A DNA stretch of 64,000 nt from Pomphorhynchus laevis (GCA_012934845.2 WNNJ02003187.1:1-64000); one strand, 5' to 3'; shown: positions 37,176-48,500, counted from the stretch's first letter. Notes: generated from the sequence alone by a model not told the origin. Made by a program: numbers and translations.

Positions 37176-37768
37176 TCAATTAGCATTATTTAATTTTTTT
37201 AATTTACTTAAACGCGTTTTGTGGCTTTTAGAGGATAGGTGTTGTGACCATTGCAGTTTACTTACAAATATACGATTGTCACAAATGGTGCAGATATTTC
37301 GTTTGTACTCGTCGCTAAGAGGAGGAAGCATTTCCTCTGGTTTAATTACCATTTCAAATTGTTTATCTCGTTGTAATTCTCGGATTATCCGCAATGCATT
37401 TTCACAGAAGTCATCATGCGTACAATCGATACGATAAACTGGAATACTTTTAGAACCGTCAGATTTAAGAAGGCGATTACGAATCCATTTTCGCTGTATT
37501 CGACTATACTGCATTGTTTTTAGGATAAATCGATTCAAACACATCTTCCGGCATTGCACCAATTCATCATCATCTTTTACACTACATGATAGTACCTTGT
37601 CTAAATAGATAACGAATTCTTTCAACCCTATGCATTGAAATAGACCGTGCTCATACTGCTCTGCGTCATCAGATTTGAAAGTTTTGTAAAAATCCAACAA
37701 TTCGGATAGCATTCCTGTGTCTAGCATTTGCTCACTTCGCTCAGTAATTCTGCTTGGTACATGGTTAG
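37176..37768 (-). CDS. TRIT1: tRNA dimethylallyltransferase, C-terminal exon
   Basis: Minus strand: RITERSEQMLDTGMLSEL, then EHGLFQCIGLKEF, then RIQRKWIRNRLLKSD, then a C2H2 zinc finger CTICDNRI...QWSQHLSSKSHK and a stop. This order (RVDxMLxxGLxxEL, GIxQSIGxKEF, RYARKQxxWIxxR, zinc finger) is the C-terminal half of eukaryotic TRIT1/MOD5, which puts a dimethylallyl group on A37 of tRNAs reading UNN codons, in cytosol and mitochondria. The zinc finger is typical of animal and yeast enzymes. The proposed acceptor (ttag at 37769-37772) is phase 1 and matches a phase-1 donor at 48568. The reading frame stays open up to about 37835, so the exact start is uncertain. Confidence 0.85.
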
Positions 37769-38179
37769 CTAACGATTTACCTAGCTTGTAAGCTTGTACA
37801 GTACACTTACTACTTATCCAATATTTTCGTTAAATAAGTCAGATCACATATGTTGTAAATATAAAGTGAAAAGTTTTCTACCTTAATTTATAAATTTGTA
37901 AAAATAAAATAAAAGTTGAATTTTAAAAAATTCTTACGATTTTCTATAATTTATATTTTTAAGTCCAAAATTTTTTAATTCAAGTTTTATGAATTACTAA
38001 ATAAATAATAAACGATATGTCATAATCAAAATAAGAGGTCATCTGGCGGAACTGTTTTGGCTCGAATTAATCGACCCATAAAAATTTTCTGCTTAAGTGT
38101 TTAAATTGATTTTTAAACGCTTTTTTACGAACTAGTTTCTTATCAATTGTTTTTAGAATAAAATCAGTGTTTAATTAAA

Positions 38180-38900
38180 TAATTAAATTATAAATAATTT
38201 ATTATTTTTATATAAGATTTCATATAATCGATATCAAGTTAAAATTTAAAATAGAAATTATAAATAAAAGTCAATTTTTATGAATTTACTAATAAATTAC
38301 AAACGATGTATCAGAATATGGATTAGAGGTCATCAGTAGGAACTGCTATTTTATTTGCTTTTTTAGCAGTTCCCCTAACTAATCTACCCAACACAGCAGC
38401 GGGGCCAAATACATGCTAATGATGTATTTCTTCTGAAATAACTATATAGTATCTTATTCTAATACAAAGTATATTATTTATTATCCATCCATAAAAATTT
38501 GCCACTTAAGAGTTTAAATTTATTCTTTATATTATTTTGTTGATTTATATTTTGATTAAATTTTGATTTAGCATTATTATGTTTTGTTTATTTTATAATT
38601 ATATAACAATACGTAGACTCAGTTAGCTGATTTAATTTATATATTTAACTATTTTCTGTTTGGTGGTATTTTTATAGTAACCTAGTTTAAAATATGTATC
38701 TATTAAATTATTTAAATGATTTTGAATCATTTAAATAATTTTGAATAATTTTGAATCATTTAATCAGGAGGAACTGCTAAGTTATCATGTTTCTGCCATA
38801 TTCTTCGATTCAACATAACAGCGGGGCCAAATACATGCTAATGAAGTATTTCCTCTGATTAAATTTAATTATCTAGTATTATATTCTAATACAGTGTATA
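38180..38900 (-). mobile_element. Naiad-like PLE fragments, two 3' units and coding tail
   Basis: Two 3' units (38275-38455 and 38760-38900) read on the minus strand, each with GCATGTATTTGGCCCCGCTG. Between them, 38450-38760 holds the degraded coding tail (TACTATAAAAAT, KQKIVKYIN equivalents) and the GTAGACTCAGTTAGCTGATT block on the plus strand near 38615. This is at least two overlapping partial insertions. Confidence 0.65.
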
Positions 38901-39174
38901 TTATTTATCATCTATAAAAATATCCACTTAAATTTTACATCTAATTATAAAAATACTGATGGTTTATATATTTTTAAGAACACAAAAACAATATAAATTA
39001 TATAAAAATATTATAAAATATTATTACAATATTATAATATAATATTGTAATAATAATGTTATAATATGGGTACAAGACAAAGCCGCAAATGGCTGTTTAG
39101 TCTGTTCACTGTTGATATTAAAGAATTAAACGAATCGAGATAAGTCAATGTAAATTTTTTTTATTGTTACAAAT

Positions 39175-39203
39175 TTTCGATCACTACTGCGATCATCATC
39201 AGG
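39175..39203 (-). ncRNA. Hammerhead-ribozyme-like core
   Basis: Minus strand: CTGATGA, stem II with GATCGC/GTGATC arms around AGTA (one non-canonical pair), then GAAA. It lies in the left inverted repeat of the PLE. Confidence 0.65.
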
Positions 39204-40663
39204 ACATAACAATGCACAATTACAATAAAAAATATATAGCGAAGATTGGTCTGGCAGAAAGCAACTATCAAGTTAGCCAGGAAAAATAAACTTGCCATCA
39301 ACCATCAAAAATGGCTACGATTTTGTGACACGGCTGAGGAACATGGTTACACGAGATGTCTGTTTTTACACCGCTAATGTTAAGGATCTGTTCACAAATG
39401 TCCCAGTTAACGAGATGATTGATGATGCCGCGCTTCTTCTAAACCAGAAATGTGATCGTTGGACGTTAACTCTCAACGAATGGAAACAATTTCTCCATAT
39501 ATGCACTACTGAATCCACCTTTTCATTTGACAACAAATTATATGTACAAAGGGACGGTGTCGCGATGGGATCCACATTAGAGTCGAAGAAAGCAGACTTA
39601 TTCATGAGGAAGGTGGAAGCAAATGTATATTCGCGCATAAAAGGCCTAATATACTGGTGTGTATATGTGGATGACGTGTTTATGTGTATCAAGGGGCCAC
39701 ATCATTCCCAGAAGAACGTGTTGGATATGCTAACTGACTTAGATCCGAGGATTACATGGAGCATATGTGTGGAAGAAAATATTGTTATTTCCTTCCTGGA
39801 CGTACAATGCATGCATCACAATTATACGACTACTACAAGGGTATATCGAAAGGAAGATGTCATCAATATTATCACAATGTGGACTTCTATCTTCCCAAGG
39901 AAATATAAAATGTCGGCTGCTCGCTCATTATTAATGAGAATGCTTAGATATTGGCTAACTAAAGACGACCGTAAAAATGAATATAAGATAATAGTACAAT
40001 CGCTGTTTGACTCGAATTACCCTCTATGGGCAATTAAAAGCTCCCATAATGCAGCAATGATGAGTTACAGCAAGGAATATGTTAGCCACTCATGCCCTGA
40101 AACACGATATGTAAATTTTCCCTTCTGGATTGACCACGCATTCGATCTTTTTCAGAGTGTTATTAGTAAGGCAGGCATTAGCACTGGTTCACATAGTACT
40201 GTAATTATAAAGTGGGGCTTAGTATTTCAGGGTTATGCAAAATCAAGCCCAAATATGTAAAATTTGGAGGAATCTACAATATTTAATGTAATAATTGTGG
40301 TTCCCGTTACATTTGTCAAACAGGCAAAACGCTCCTGCTCGGTTATTAGGGCATAAACGCGCAATACGGCTAGGACAAACCAGCTCAGCTGTGTGGAACC
40401 ATTTTGCTGCTAATGGACACGATATAAATTTTGCCTGCGCAGAGATTATAGCTCACGAGAGTGATAAGACTATAAGGAAAATTAAGGAGGCAATTATTTT
40501 ACGTTATCACAATCCTGCCAATAATTTTGAGGGCAATAAACCAGATGTTCCAACCCATCTAACCACTAATAGCAAGTTTATTTTTCCTGGCTAACTTGAT
40601 AGTTGCTTTCTGCCAGACCAATTTTCGCTATATATTTTTTATTGTAATTGTGCATTGTTATGT

Positions 40664-40692
40664 CCTGATGATGATCGCAGTAGTGATCGAAA
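40664..40692 (+). ncRNA. Hammerhead-ribozyme-like core
   Basis: Plus-strand partner of 39175-39203 in the right inverted repeat, with identical boxes and stem II. The hammerhead boxes CTGATGA and GAAA are intact. The cleavage site and stem III pairing were not resolved by eye. Confidence 0.65.
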
Positions 40693-40983
40693 ATTTGTAA
40701 CAATAAAAAAATTTTCATTGACTTATCTCGATTCGTTTAATTCTTTAATCGAAGTCTGCTATTAATATTAAAAAATAAAAATGAAAAAATGAAGTGTATA
40801 ATGTAATCATCCGAATGGGTAGTTCAACACTGATTGACGATTCGATGATTAAGGTAGTGCATACCAAATGTTAATTACACGATGGGAGAATATCATTATT
40901 CGAGGATTTTTACCAGGGGGAAATTTATAGGGAGTTAAGCGATGTCCACGACAATTTGTAGTTCTAAACTTTATAACATTTGT

Positions 40984-41350
40984 GGAATATCTTTCAAAGG
41001 ATTTGACAACTGTCCACATTGCCAAGAGATCAAGGTATCAAGATAAAGTAGTCTTTGTCTCATTGAAGATAAACCTAACGAGGATAACAAATATTATTTT
41101 ATATTTATATTTCGCCAGTAGTGGACTATTCTTCAAAGGATTTGACAACTGTCCACATTGCCAAGAGATCAAGGTATCAAGATAAGTAGTCTGTCTCATT
41201 GAATATAAACCTAACGGGGATAACAAATATTATTTTATATTTATATTTCGCCAGTAGTGGACTATTCTTCAAAGGATTTGACAACTGCCCACATTGCCAA
41301 GAGATCAAGATACAGTAGTCTTTGTCTCATTGAAGATAAACCTAGCAAGG
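40984..41350 (+). repeat. Tandem repeat, 136-139-bp unit, 2.6 copies
   Basis: CAAAGGATTTGACAACTG(T/C)CC recurs at 40995, 41134 and 41270. Units are about 95% alike and each ends with CGCCAGTAGTGGACTATTCTT. No coding potential or known family is visible. Confidence 0.92.
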
Positions 41351-41549
41351 ATAACCTGTCATCATACGAATACGAAAACGAACCCGCGACGAAACACTGA
41401 TTCAAGATCGGTAATTTCTTTTTTAGTACATGGAAAAACAGCTTGAATTCAAACGTGTTTTTAGTGTCTTGTGTATTATTACACCCAAATCCTTTTTTTC
41501 CGACACAATAGTAAGTATCTTTCCTCCAATGTGGTAACTATTATCGATC

Positions 41550-44040
41550 CCAACGCTACCATCTCATACATACGCATTTACTTGTATTTAACTTCATCTG
41601 CGTTGCTTTACTCCATTCATAAATGCGGTCATGGTCGTTCTGCAATAGTTTAACATCCAGTTTACTATCTCTAGTGCACCATAGTTTTGCATCATCAGCA
41701 AAGGCTAAGCATGGGTTTTGAATACGTAATAATAAGTCATTTAGAAATGTGATAAAAAGAAGAGGGCACAATACAGTACCTTGAGGGACTCCACAATTTA
41801 CATATCTGATAGTGGAAACGTGGCTCCCAACTCTGACTATGTAGAAACGTCGACTAAGGAATTTTCGAACCCAATCGCAAATGGTACAAAGAACACCATA
41901 GTAAGATAACAAATTAATTATACCGTGCTGTGAATTTGTAATAATCCTGTGTTCATCTAAATGATATAAAATTCTATGGGCAATTAATCTCTCCAGAACT
42001 TTACATATGGAACTTGTGAGGCTTATATGTCTATAGTCTGGGCAAGATGACGGTATCAATTTATTGGGAATTGGGGCAATAATTGCAGACTTACACGAAT
42101 TAGGAACCCAGCAGTTGGAAAAGCTTGGCAAGATATGGAGCAGGATATGAATACAAAGTGTTTAGAAGGAACGGAGAAATGTCATCCGGAACTGTTGAGC
42201 TATGGGAATCAAGATTTCTTAAGTACGCCTCAACTTCACTGGAATATATTTTAGAAGTTGTTGATCATTATGAAATAGTTCCAAATCTCCAATTAATATC
42301 GGTTTTTACAGAATCATCATACGAAAGAGAAAAGCCCGAAGCTAGAGCTTCAGCAATTTCAACTTTATTAGTCAATTCCCTGTATTAATAGAATTGATTA
42401 GAGAAGTAATAGTTCTATTGCAGCGAACATATGCCCAAAACTGTTTAGGCTGTTCATAAGCCTTAATCGCAATAACTGATGTAAACTCATTCCGCTTTCT
42501 TAGTTTTAGTTTTGTACATAAGTTTCGTATTAGTCTATAACGAGGAATTAGATTCGAATCTGAACGTGACATGCGCACAAGATGATTACGAGTTTTCAAC
42601 ATAAGCTTCAGATCTTTATCAAACCAAGCGGAAAATTTCGATCGTGAAGAAATTGCACGTGTTGGAGCGAATGTGTCTGAAATATTCATTTGATAATCCA
42701 AAATCTGATTAAGTAGTTCCTTATCTTCACCTATCACGCAAAGTGAGGTGAAGCTGACTTAAATTGAAAATTTCTTCAGTTCTGACCTTCGATAATTGAA
42801 GCTTAAATACTTTCTTACAATTACTACAGAAACGAATGCTAGGAGTAAAGCGAGTACACAATGATCACTGCTACCGATAGGTTACAGATAACTAACTCTT
42901 TATATGTCAGTGATACGTTTGGTGAATGATAAATCGAGAATGAATCCTGGCCTTGATAAACTACATGTAGGTTTGCATATATGCTGGATTAGAAGCAGTT
43001 CAGCAACTAGGAATTCGGATAAATCCTTTTCATCAATACTACCTTCAGTAAAGAGAGATTCTGACAAAATTGATTTTGCTAGATTAAAATCGTTAACGAG
43101 TATAAAATGTTTGCTAACGCACAAGAAGCTCAACAGTGGTTTTAAAGCATTAAAATTTATTGGAACTGATGGGGACCTGATACAGAACGCAAATATTAAT
43201 ACTGACGGACTCACAGGTAGCATAAAAGCGCAAACTCTCAAACGATCCATACTATTCACATTGATAAAATGTTAATAGTATGGTGTATAATAGTGTATAT
43301 ATAATATATACATTATATATTTGATATAATGAAATTGCTGCGAACGTACGCAGCAACTCAACATCCACGCTGACCGGATATTCGATCAGCTCGCAGCAGT
43401 ATATAAACTGAAATGTTAATAACGGTATCTGTAACATTAATATGTAACCAGGATTCCGTTATACAGAAAAAATCGTACGAATGTGACAGAATATGTTGGT
43501 TAAGTTCTACGACCTGAGCTAGCAAACTACGCAAATTCTAATAGCCGATTGACAAATGCCGTGAAACATTACTAACACTATATGTTTGTTGTTTCGCCTC
43601 GAAAATACCTTCGAATGAAACCAGACATTAAGTGAGGACAAATTTCTCGACCGCTACTGTTTGAAGAAGACACTATCGGGAGATTCAAATCTGACCACAT
43701 TGTAAAAATTCATTGTTAGTTTTGCTCATAGATTCTTCATCGTTAGCCATCAAACTGTCGATCGCCATTTCACAACGCGAAAATTTCAAACACAAAGGTT
43801 AACTTCACCACTAGATAAAGACTTTTCAATTGTTCATTTACTTTCCCAAGCTTCATACGGTCATCTAATGCGAGATCGCGAAGGATACGTGTATTGGTTT
43901 TCTTCAATCGATATCCACGCTTTAATAAGATATCGACATGATCAATGGAGCTCATTATGACCTTCAATAATCGAGGCTTATCAGTTAATTTCTTTCTTAA
44001 TCTAAACACATTACAATCTCATCGTCACCTTTTTGCAAAA
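41550..44040 (-). mobile_element. CR1/Jockey-like LINE, ORF1 end to reverse transcriptase
   Basis: Minus strand from 44009: an ORF1-like C-terminus (FRLRKKLTDKPRLLKV, KKTNTRILRDLALDD), endonuclease remnants (43260-42900, HFILVNDFNLAK, RPGFILDLSFTKR), a linker (FSAWFDKDLKLMLKTRNH, PKQFWAYVR), then RT with DYRHISLTSSICKVLERL, CGVPQGTVLCPLLF and CLAFADDAKLW. ADD is retained but frames change and stops occur, so it is inactive. It lies in the TRIT1 intron, same strand as TRIT1. No clear 3' tail is visible near 41550. Confidence 0.8.
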
Positions 44041-44104
44041 GATGAGAAAAAATGTCTCAAATAATTTATCAAAAAAATGTTTGATGAATTATTAATTTTA
44101 AAAG

Positions 44105-44345
44105 AGGGAGAAGTTTGCATCCCAAGGTGTTTACACTTTAAAATGTAAACTGCTTAACTTGATCACGTTTAAGAGACCAGGTAATGGCCAATAGCCAGAT
44201 CGCGTAGCGCGTGAAGTGAAGGTGGTAGATCTTTATAGATCTTGTTTCAGCCTGCAACCGCCTTAAGCAGGGCAGCCCCCTGTCAGATGCTGCTGGATGG
44301 CCCGTTGTAAGTTTAGTCTGAGTCAACTAAACTAGGTGGTGACAC
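44105..44345. other. GC-richer block upstream of the LINE, origin unclear
   Basis: A 240-bp patch of balanced base composition next to the 5' side of the minus-strand LINE. On the minus strand it holds GTGATCAAGTTAAGCAG and, about 30 bases on, ACCTTGGGATG, spaced somewhat like the internal promoter boxes of 5S rRNA. It could be a LINE 5' UTR or a SINE. The resemblance is weak. Confidence 0.3.
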
Positions 44346-44383
44346 CGAAAAAGCAACGTTAAAAATTATGACTTAAAAGTTAC

Positions 44384-45091
44384 ATGTACTCAACCATATT
44401 GGAAAAATACGTAAGTACTAATGATTTCAATTTTAGATCTTTTAAATGTAACAGAAAAAATTGTATAGTTTGTGATGTTATAAATAATAATAATTGTATC
44501 GTAAGTAATACGACAAACAAATGTTTTTCATTAAATATTAATAATAATTGTAACTGCAATACCGCAGGTGTAGTGTATCTAATACAATGCACATGTGGAT
44601 TGCAATATATAGGAAAAACATATCAAATGTTAAAAACTAGGTTTAGGCAACACATATATAATATACAGCATAATAGTCAAACTATATTTCATAAACATAT
44701 GAGATTAATAGGACATGATATTAAAAACTGTAAATTATTTATTTTAGAACATATTATCGAAGAAAACATTTCAATATTAAATCAAAAACTATTAGAAAAA
44801 GAAGATTTTTGGATTAAAACGCTTAATTCCATGTACCCATTAGGATTGAATGACGTGGTACAAGGAATTGGCAGAAGTAGTATAATACATAATAAACAAC
44901 TATATTATAATAATCCGGTTAAACGCAAACCAAGAAGTCATGGTGATAAAAGGAATAGGAAAAATAGAGTTAAAAATATTAAAAAAGATATGTATATAAA
45001 TGAACAATTAGAAATATTGAAACAACTTTTGAGAGATAATAAGCTAAAAGATCTTTATGTAAATATAAGTTTTCTATCATTTGTTCAATAA
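44384..45091 (+). CDS. GIY-YIG endonuclease domain of a PLE
   Basis: 235 codons. A cysteine cluster CNRKNCIVC (residues 22-30) comes first, then the catalytic domain: GVVYL (62-66), QYIGKT (74-79), TRFRQH with Arg86 and His90, His103, His111 and the metal-binding Glu139 in LLEKEDFWIKTL. All key GIY-YIG residues are kept. A basic tail (KRKPRSHGDKRNRKN) follows and leads into the RT frame. The domain would nick target DNA for target-primed reverse transcription. Whether it is still expressed is unknown, and the element it belongs to is broken. Confidence 0.8.
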   Translation: MYSTILEKYVSTNDFNFRSFKCNRKNCIVCDVINNNNCIVSNTTNKCFSLNINNNCNCNTAGVVYLIQCTCGLQYIGKTYQMLKTRFRQHIYNIQHNSQTIFHKHMRLIGHDIKNCKLFILEHIIEENISILNQKLLEKEDFWIKTLNSMYPLGLNDVVQGIGRSSIIHNKQLYYNNPVKRKPRSHGDKRNRKNRVKNIKKDMYINEQLEILKQLLRDNKLKDLYVNISFLSFVQ

Positions 45092-45106
45092 ATCAAAGAT
45101 AAACAT

Positions 45107-45682
45107 TTGGAAATTAGAGAGAAAAATTTCTCTCTGAGAAAATTAGAGAACATGAAAATAACAAACAATTATAAAAGGAAAGATCAAATTAATAAAGATA
45201 TGTATAAAGAACTTACTAAATTAATGGATTACTATATAATAACAACTATTGATAAAGCTAGTAATATCTTTGTCTTCATATGCAAAAAGCTTTATTATGA
45301 TATACTAATGAAAGAGGTTAATTCTAATGATTTAAATGTAAATCCAGCATATGAACGTAGTGGGTTGAGCTTTGAAACAATTATTACAAGTCACTGTTCT
45401 ATAATGGATAAAAAGGGTATAAAGGTTGAATTAGATAATAAAACTATACCTATATTATATTGGAATCCAAAATTACATAAAAATCCAATAAAACCTAGGT
45501 TCATATGTAGTGCGTTTAAATGTACATTAAAACCACTTTCTGTCTATATGAATAAAATACCTAAAGCAATTAAAGCACACTTTAAAAAATATTGTAAGGT
45601 AATCGAAATTAATACTGGTATAAAACACTATTTCAGTCTAAATCCTACAAAAGAATTTTTAGAACAGACAAAAATTAAATAA
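45107..45682 (+). CDS. PLE reverse transcriptase, N-terminal region
   Basis: 191 codons with YIITTIDKASNIFVFICKK, then PILYWNPKLHKNPIKPRFI and FSLNPTKEFLEQ. The PKLHKxPxxxRPI-type motif is the landmark of PLE and telomerase-like reverse transcriptases ahead of the palm. The catalytic palm is absent because of an internal deletion just after this frame. Confidence 0.75.
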   Translation: MEIREKNFSLRKLENMKITNNYKRKDQINKDMYKELTKLMDYYIITTIDKASNIFVFICKKLYYDILMKEVNSNDLNVNPAYERSGLSFETIITSHCSIMDKKGIKVELDNKTIPILYWNPKLHKNPIKPRFICSAFKCTLKPLSVYMNKIPKAIKAHFKKYCKVIEINTGIKHYFSLNPTKEFLEQTKIK

Positions 45683-46439
45683 TTCTAATATTAATGATAA
45701 AGAAGGTGTATATCTAAATATGAACATTAAATTAACTTTAACTAAAACTACTATTAATTTATATCGTAAAGATGACATATTTAAATTTACAAGAAACGTA
45801 TTTTTGCATGAGCATTCATGCATACCATATAATATAAAATATAATACATTAAATAATGAAATTTTAAGAATTGCAACAATATGTAATGATATTGGCTTTC
45901 TTCAAAATCATTTAAATAATTTAATAGATACATATTTTAAACTAGGTTACTATAAAAATAACATCAAGCAGAAAATAGTAAAATATATAAATCAACACAA
46001 TAATATAAAGAATAAATTTAAACTCTTAATTGGAAAATCTTTATGGATAATAAATAATATACTTTGTAATATAATATGAGATGACTAGATAATGACTATA
46101 TATGACATCAGAAAAAATACAGCTCGCTGCGATGCTAGATTGAAGGTGACGAAAAAAATAGCATAGCAGATCATCTTGAGTCTCAAAGTATCTTGAGATA
46201 AGTAGAACAATTAAATTTTATTTATCATTTTATTTTATTGTTCTTCTGCTGCTTATTTACATATGGAATGTAATATAATCGATCGTTGCAAAAAAATTAT
46301 TTTTATTTTAAAAAATTATTATTTTTTATACAAACAAACACTATTTAATGTTACACTGTATTTTCAGAAGGTCCTCAATTTGACTAGTAAATATGTTAAA
46401 AACAAATCATTTATAATATAGATTATATCTAATTTATAA

Positions 46440-46740
46440 TTTTAAAAACACAATAATATAAAGAATAAATTTAAACTCTTAAGTGGCAAATTTTTATGGA
46501 TGGATAATAAATAATATACTTTGCATTAGAATAAGATACTAGATAGTTTTATCAGAGGAAATACATCATTAGCATGTATTTGGCCCCGCTGCTATGTTGG
46601 GTAGAGGAGTTAGGGGCCGAAACCTGATAGCATAGCAGTTCCTCCTGATGACCTCTAATTCTTATTCTGATACAACGTCTGTTATTTATTAGTCAATTCA
46701 TAAAAATGACGTTTATTTTAAATTTCATTTTTTTAACTTG
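46440..46740 (+). mobile_element. Naiad-like PLE 3' unit
   Basis: Begins in the last codons of the PLE frame (AACACAATAATATAAAGAATA), then the hairpin AAATACAT...ATGTATTT, GGCCCCGCTGCTATG, TAGGGGCCGAAAC, CATAGCAGTTCCTCC, CTGATGACC. It is almost identical to 47495-47760. Confidence 0.85.
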
Positions 46741-47459
46741 ATTTAACATAATTCTTTATGTTATGAACAGTTGACTATTGATGAGGTGTTTGACGATTCT
46801 AGTCGTAATATGAACTTCACGTTTTTGGTTTTAATTTTTAAATTTTTCTAAAAAATTAAAAATTAAAAATCGTGAAATATGATTATTCTCGGTCAAAAGC
46901 CGAATAAGAACGTACGTATTTTACTGATACCTTCAGTTATGCAAAATATGAGAACAGGAAAAACGCTATTTAAGTAAATATTTTCTGCGTATTTGGTTAG
47001 GAATAATATAAAAATGTAATAATACGTCATTATATAGTATTGAGGTGAATTCTTCCGTGCTTTCTGATGTAATTTATCGGTGTTTACTATCTGTTTGAGT
47101 TGTTTTTGTTTGTTGTTGTTTTTTCTTTTAATAAATTCTTACTAATGAAAAAATGTTTGAGTTTACTATCTGCTTGAAACGAACCTAATCGATTATGAGC
47201 TCTTTAGTATTAACGTTTCTAGTCGTAGAAAGGCATTAAAAATCTTATTAAGTAATACGAAAATTAATAAATGTTGATATTTGTAAAAATTTAAGTCAAG
47301 TCAATAATAATTGATTCATAAGTTTCAATCAGGTTGATGTTTTACTTGACGATTGAACGAACAAGTATTAATATTAATACTAATATTATATTTCAATCTA
47401 AACTCAGAATTAAAAACAAAAAATATGTTCATCCTGATCCGTGTCAATTTATTCTCAAA

Positions 47460-47930
47460 TAGATCACATGAAATAGATATTGTAAATTATATAAATCAGC
47501 GCAATAATATTAAAAATAAATTAAAATCATTAGCGGAAAATGTTTATGGATGGATAATAAATAATATACATTGTATTAGAATAAGATACTAGATAGTTTT
47601 ATCAGAGGAAATACATCATTAGCATGTATTTGGCCCCGCTGCTATGTTGGGTAGAGGAGTTAGGGGCCGAAACCTGATAGCATAGCAGTTCCTCCTGATG
47701 ACCTCTAATTCTTATTCTGATACAACGTCTGTTATTTATTAGTCAATTCATAAAAATGACGTTTTTTTAAATTTCAATTTTTTTTAACTTGATTTAAATT
47801 ATAGAAAATCTAAAAGCAATTATTAATTTTATTATTAAATTATTAAATTTTGATTTAACATTATTATGTTTTATTTATTTTATAATTATATTAAATACGT
47901 AGACTCAGTTAGCTGATTTGATTAATTACC
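47460..47930 (+). mobile_element. Naiad-like PLE 3' unit with downstream tail
   Basis: Same organisation as 46440-46740, followed by the longer tail seen in other copies, ending with AATACGTAGACTCAGTTAGC near 47885-47910. Confidence 0.85.
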
Positions 47931-47965
47931 ACAGGATCACTCACTTTTATTATGTCTGTTTCGTA

Positions 47966-48240
47966 TTATTTATCTTGAGCTTTTCCCTCGTTCATGACTA
48001 CTTTCTCGTTGGTTTTGTTTTGATTTTGCAAGGATACGCGACCATCCAGTTTACTAGATAAGAATGTTATACCGGATGACGAAATAGTTACACCACCGAC
48101 GCGCCGAATAACATCAATTCCCAGTATGAAATCAATATCACCCACCAATTTGTTTGTAACAATGGCTGAAACAACCATAATCTGACCTTTACTACAATCT
48201 GGCAACTCGACACGTAGTTGAGTTGCTGTATTTATTGTAG
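47966..48240 (-). mobile_element. LTR-retroelement fossil, aspartic protease region
   Basis: The minus-strand frame resembles a retropepsin of a Gypsy-like element, with the segment LVGDIDFILGIDVIRRVGG being characteristic. Only about 80 codons remain, without LTRs or other parts, between two PLE 3' units. It is an old, broken fragment. Confidence 0.5.
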
Positions 48241-48249
48241 TTTCAGTAA

Positions 48250-48500
48250 TTCTTCATCTCCTCATTACCTCTAATTCTTATTCTGATACAACATCTGTTA
48301 TTTATTAGTCAATTCATAAAGCTTGATTTTAATTTTAAATTTCAATTTTTTTAACTTGATATAAATTATAGAAAATCTAAAAACAATTATTAATTTTATT
48401 ATTTAATTATTAAATTTTGATTTAGCATTATTATGTTTTGTTTATTTTATAATTATATTAAATATGTAGACTCACTTAGCTGATTTAATGTCATGCTCTT
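48250..48500 (+). mobile_element. Naiad-like PLE 3' tail remnant
   Basis: Starts at ACCTCTAATTCTTATTCTGATAC and runs through the AATATGTAGACTCACTTAGC block. It is the right half of the 3' unit, directly next to the TRIT1 first exon. Confidence 0.75.

Larger units (their letters stand above)
39118..40748 (+). mobile_element. Canonical PLE with 178-bp inverted terminal repeats
   Basis: The left repeat 39118-39295 and right repeat 40572-40748 are near-perfect reverse complements, each with a hammerhead-like core. The interior encodes a reverse transcriptase fragment (39292-40260): FYTANVKDLFTNVPVNE, VQRDGVAMGST and CVYVDDVFM. A GIY-YIG endonuclease remnant follows (from about 40258, GGIYNI, NNCGSRYICQTGK, then SSAVWNHFAANGHDINF). 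This is the usual RT-then-endonuclease order. The RT N-terminus is missing and the endonuclease frame is interrupted, so the copy is inactive. Confidence 0.88.
44384..46079 (+). mobile_element. Naiad-like PLE with N-terminal GIY-YIG endonuclease
   Basis: Three consecutive frames: endonuclease (44384-45091), RT N-terminal region (45107-45682) and the C-terminal tail (45720-46079). The endonuclease precedes the RT, the permuted order described for the Naiad/Chlamys clade of Penelope-like elements. The RT palm (DFSTLYTNL to YIDD), present in the minus-strand copy at 34870-34260, is deleted here between FLEQTKI and YLNMNIKL. This is the most complete copy in the window and is inactive. It lies in the TRIT1 intron, opposite strand. 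Confidence 0.85.

Noticed and set aside
42904-43275. 123-codon plus-strand frame
   Set aside because: Antisense to the endonuclease region of the minus-strand LINE.
46920-47460. Possible small host exon in the TRIT1 intron
   Set aside because: No frame with splice sites or similarity. AT-rich spacer between PLE 3' units.
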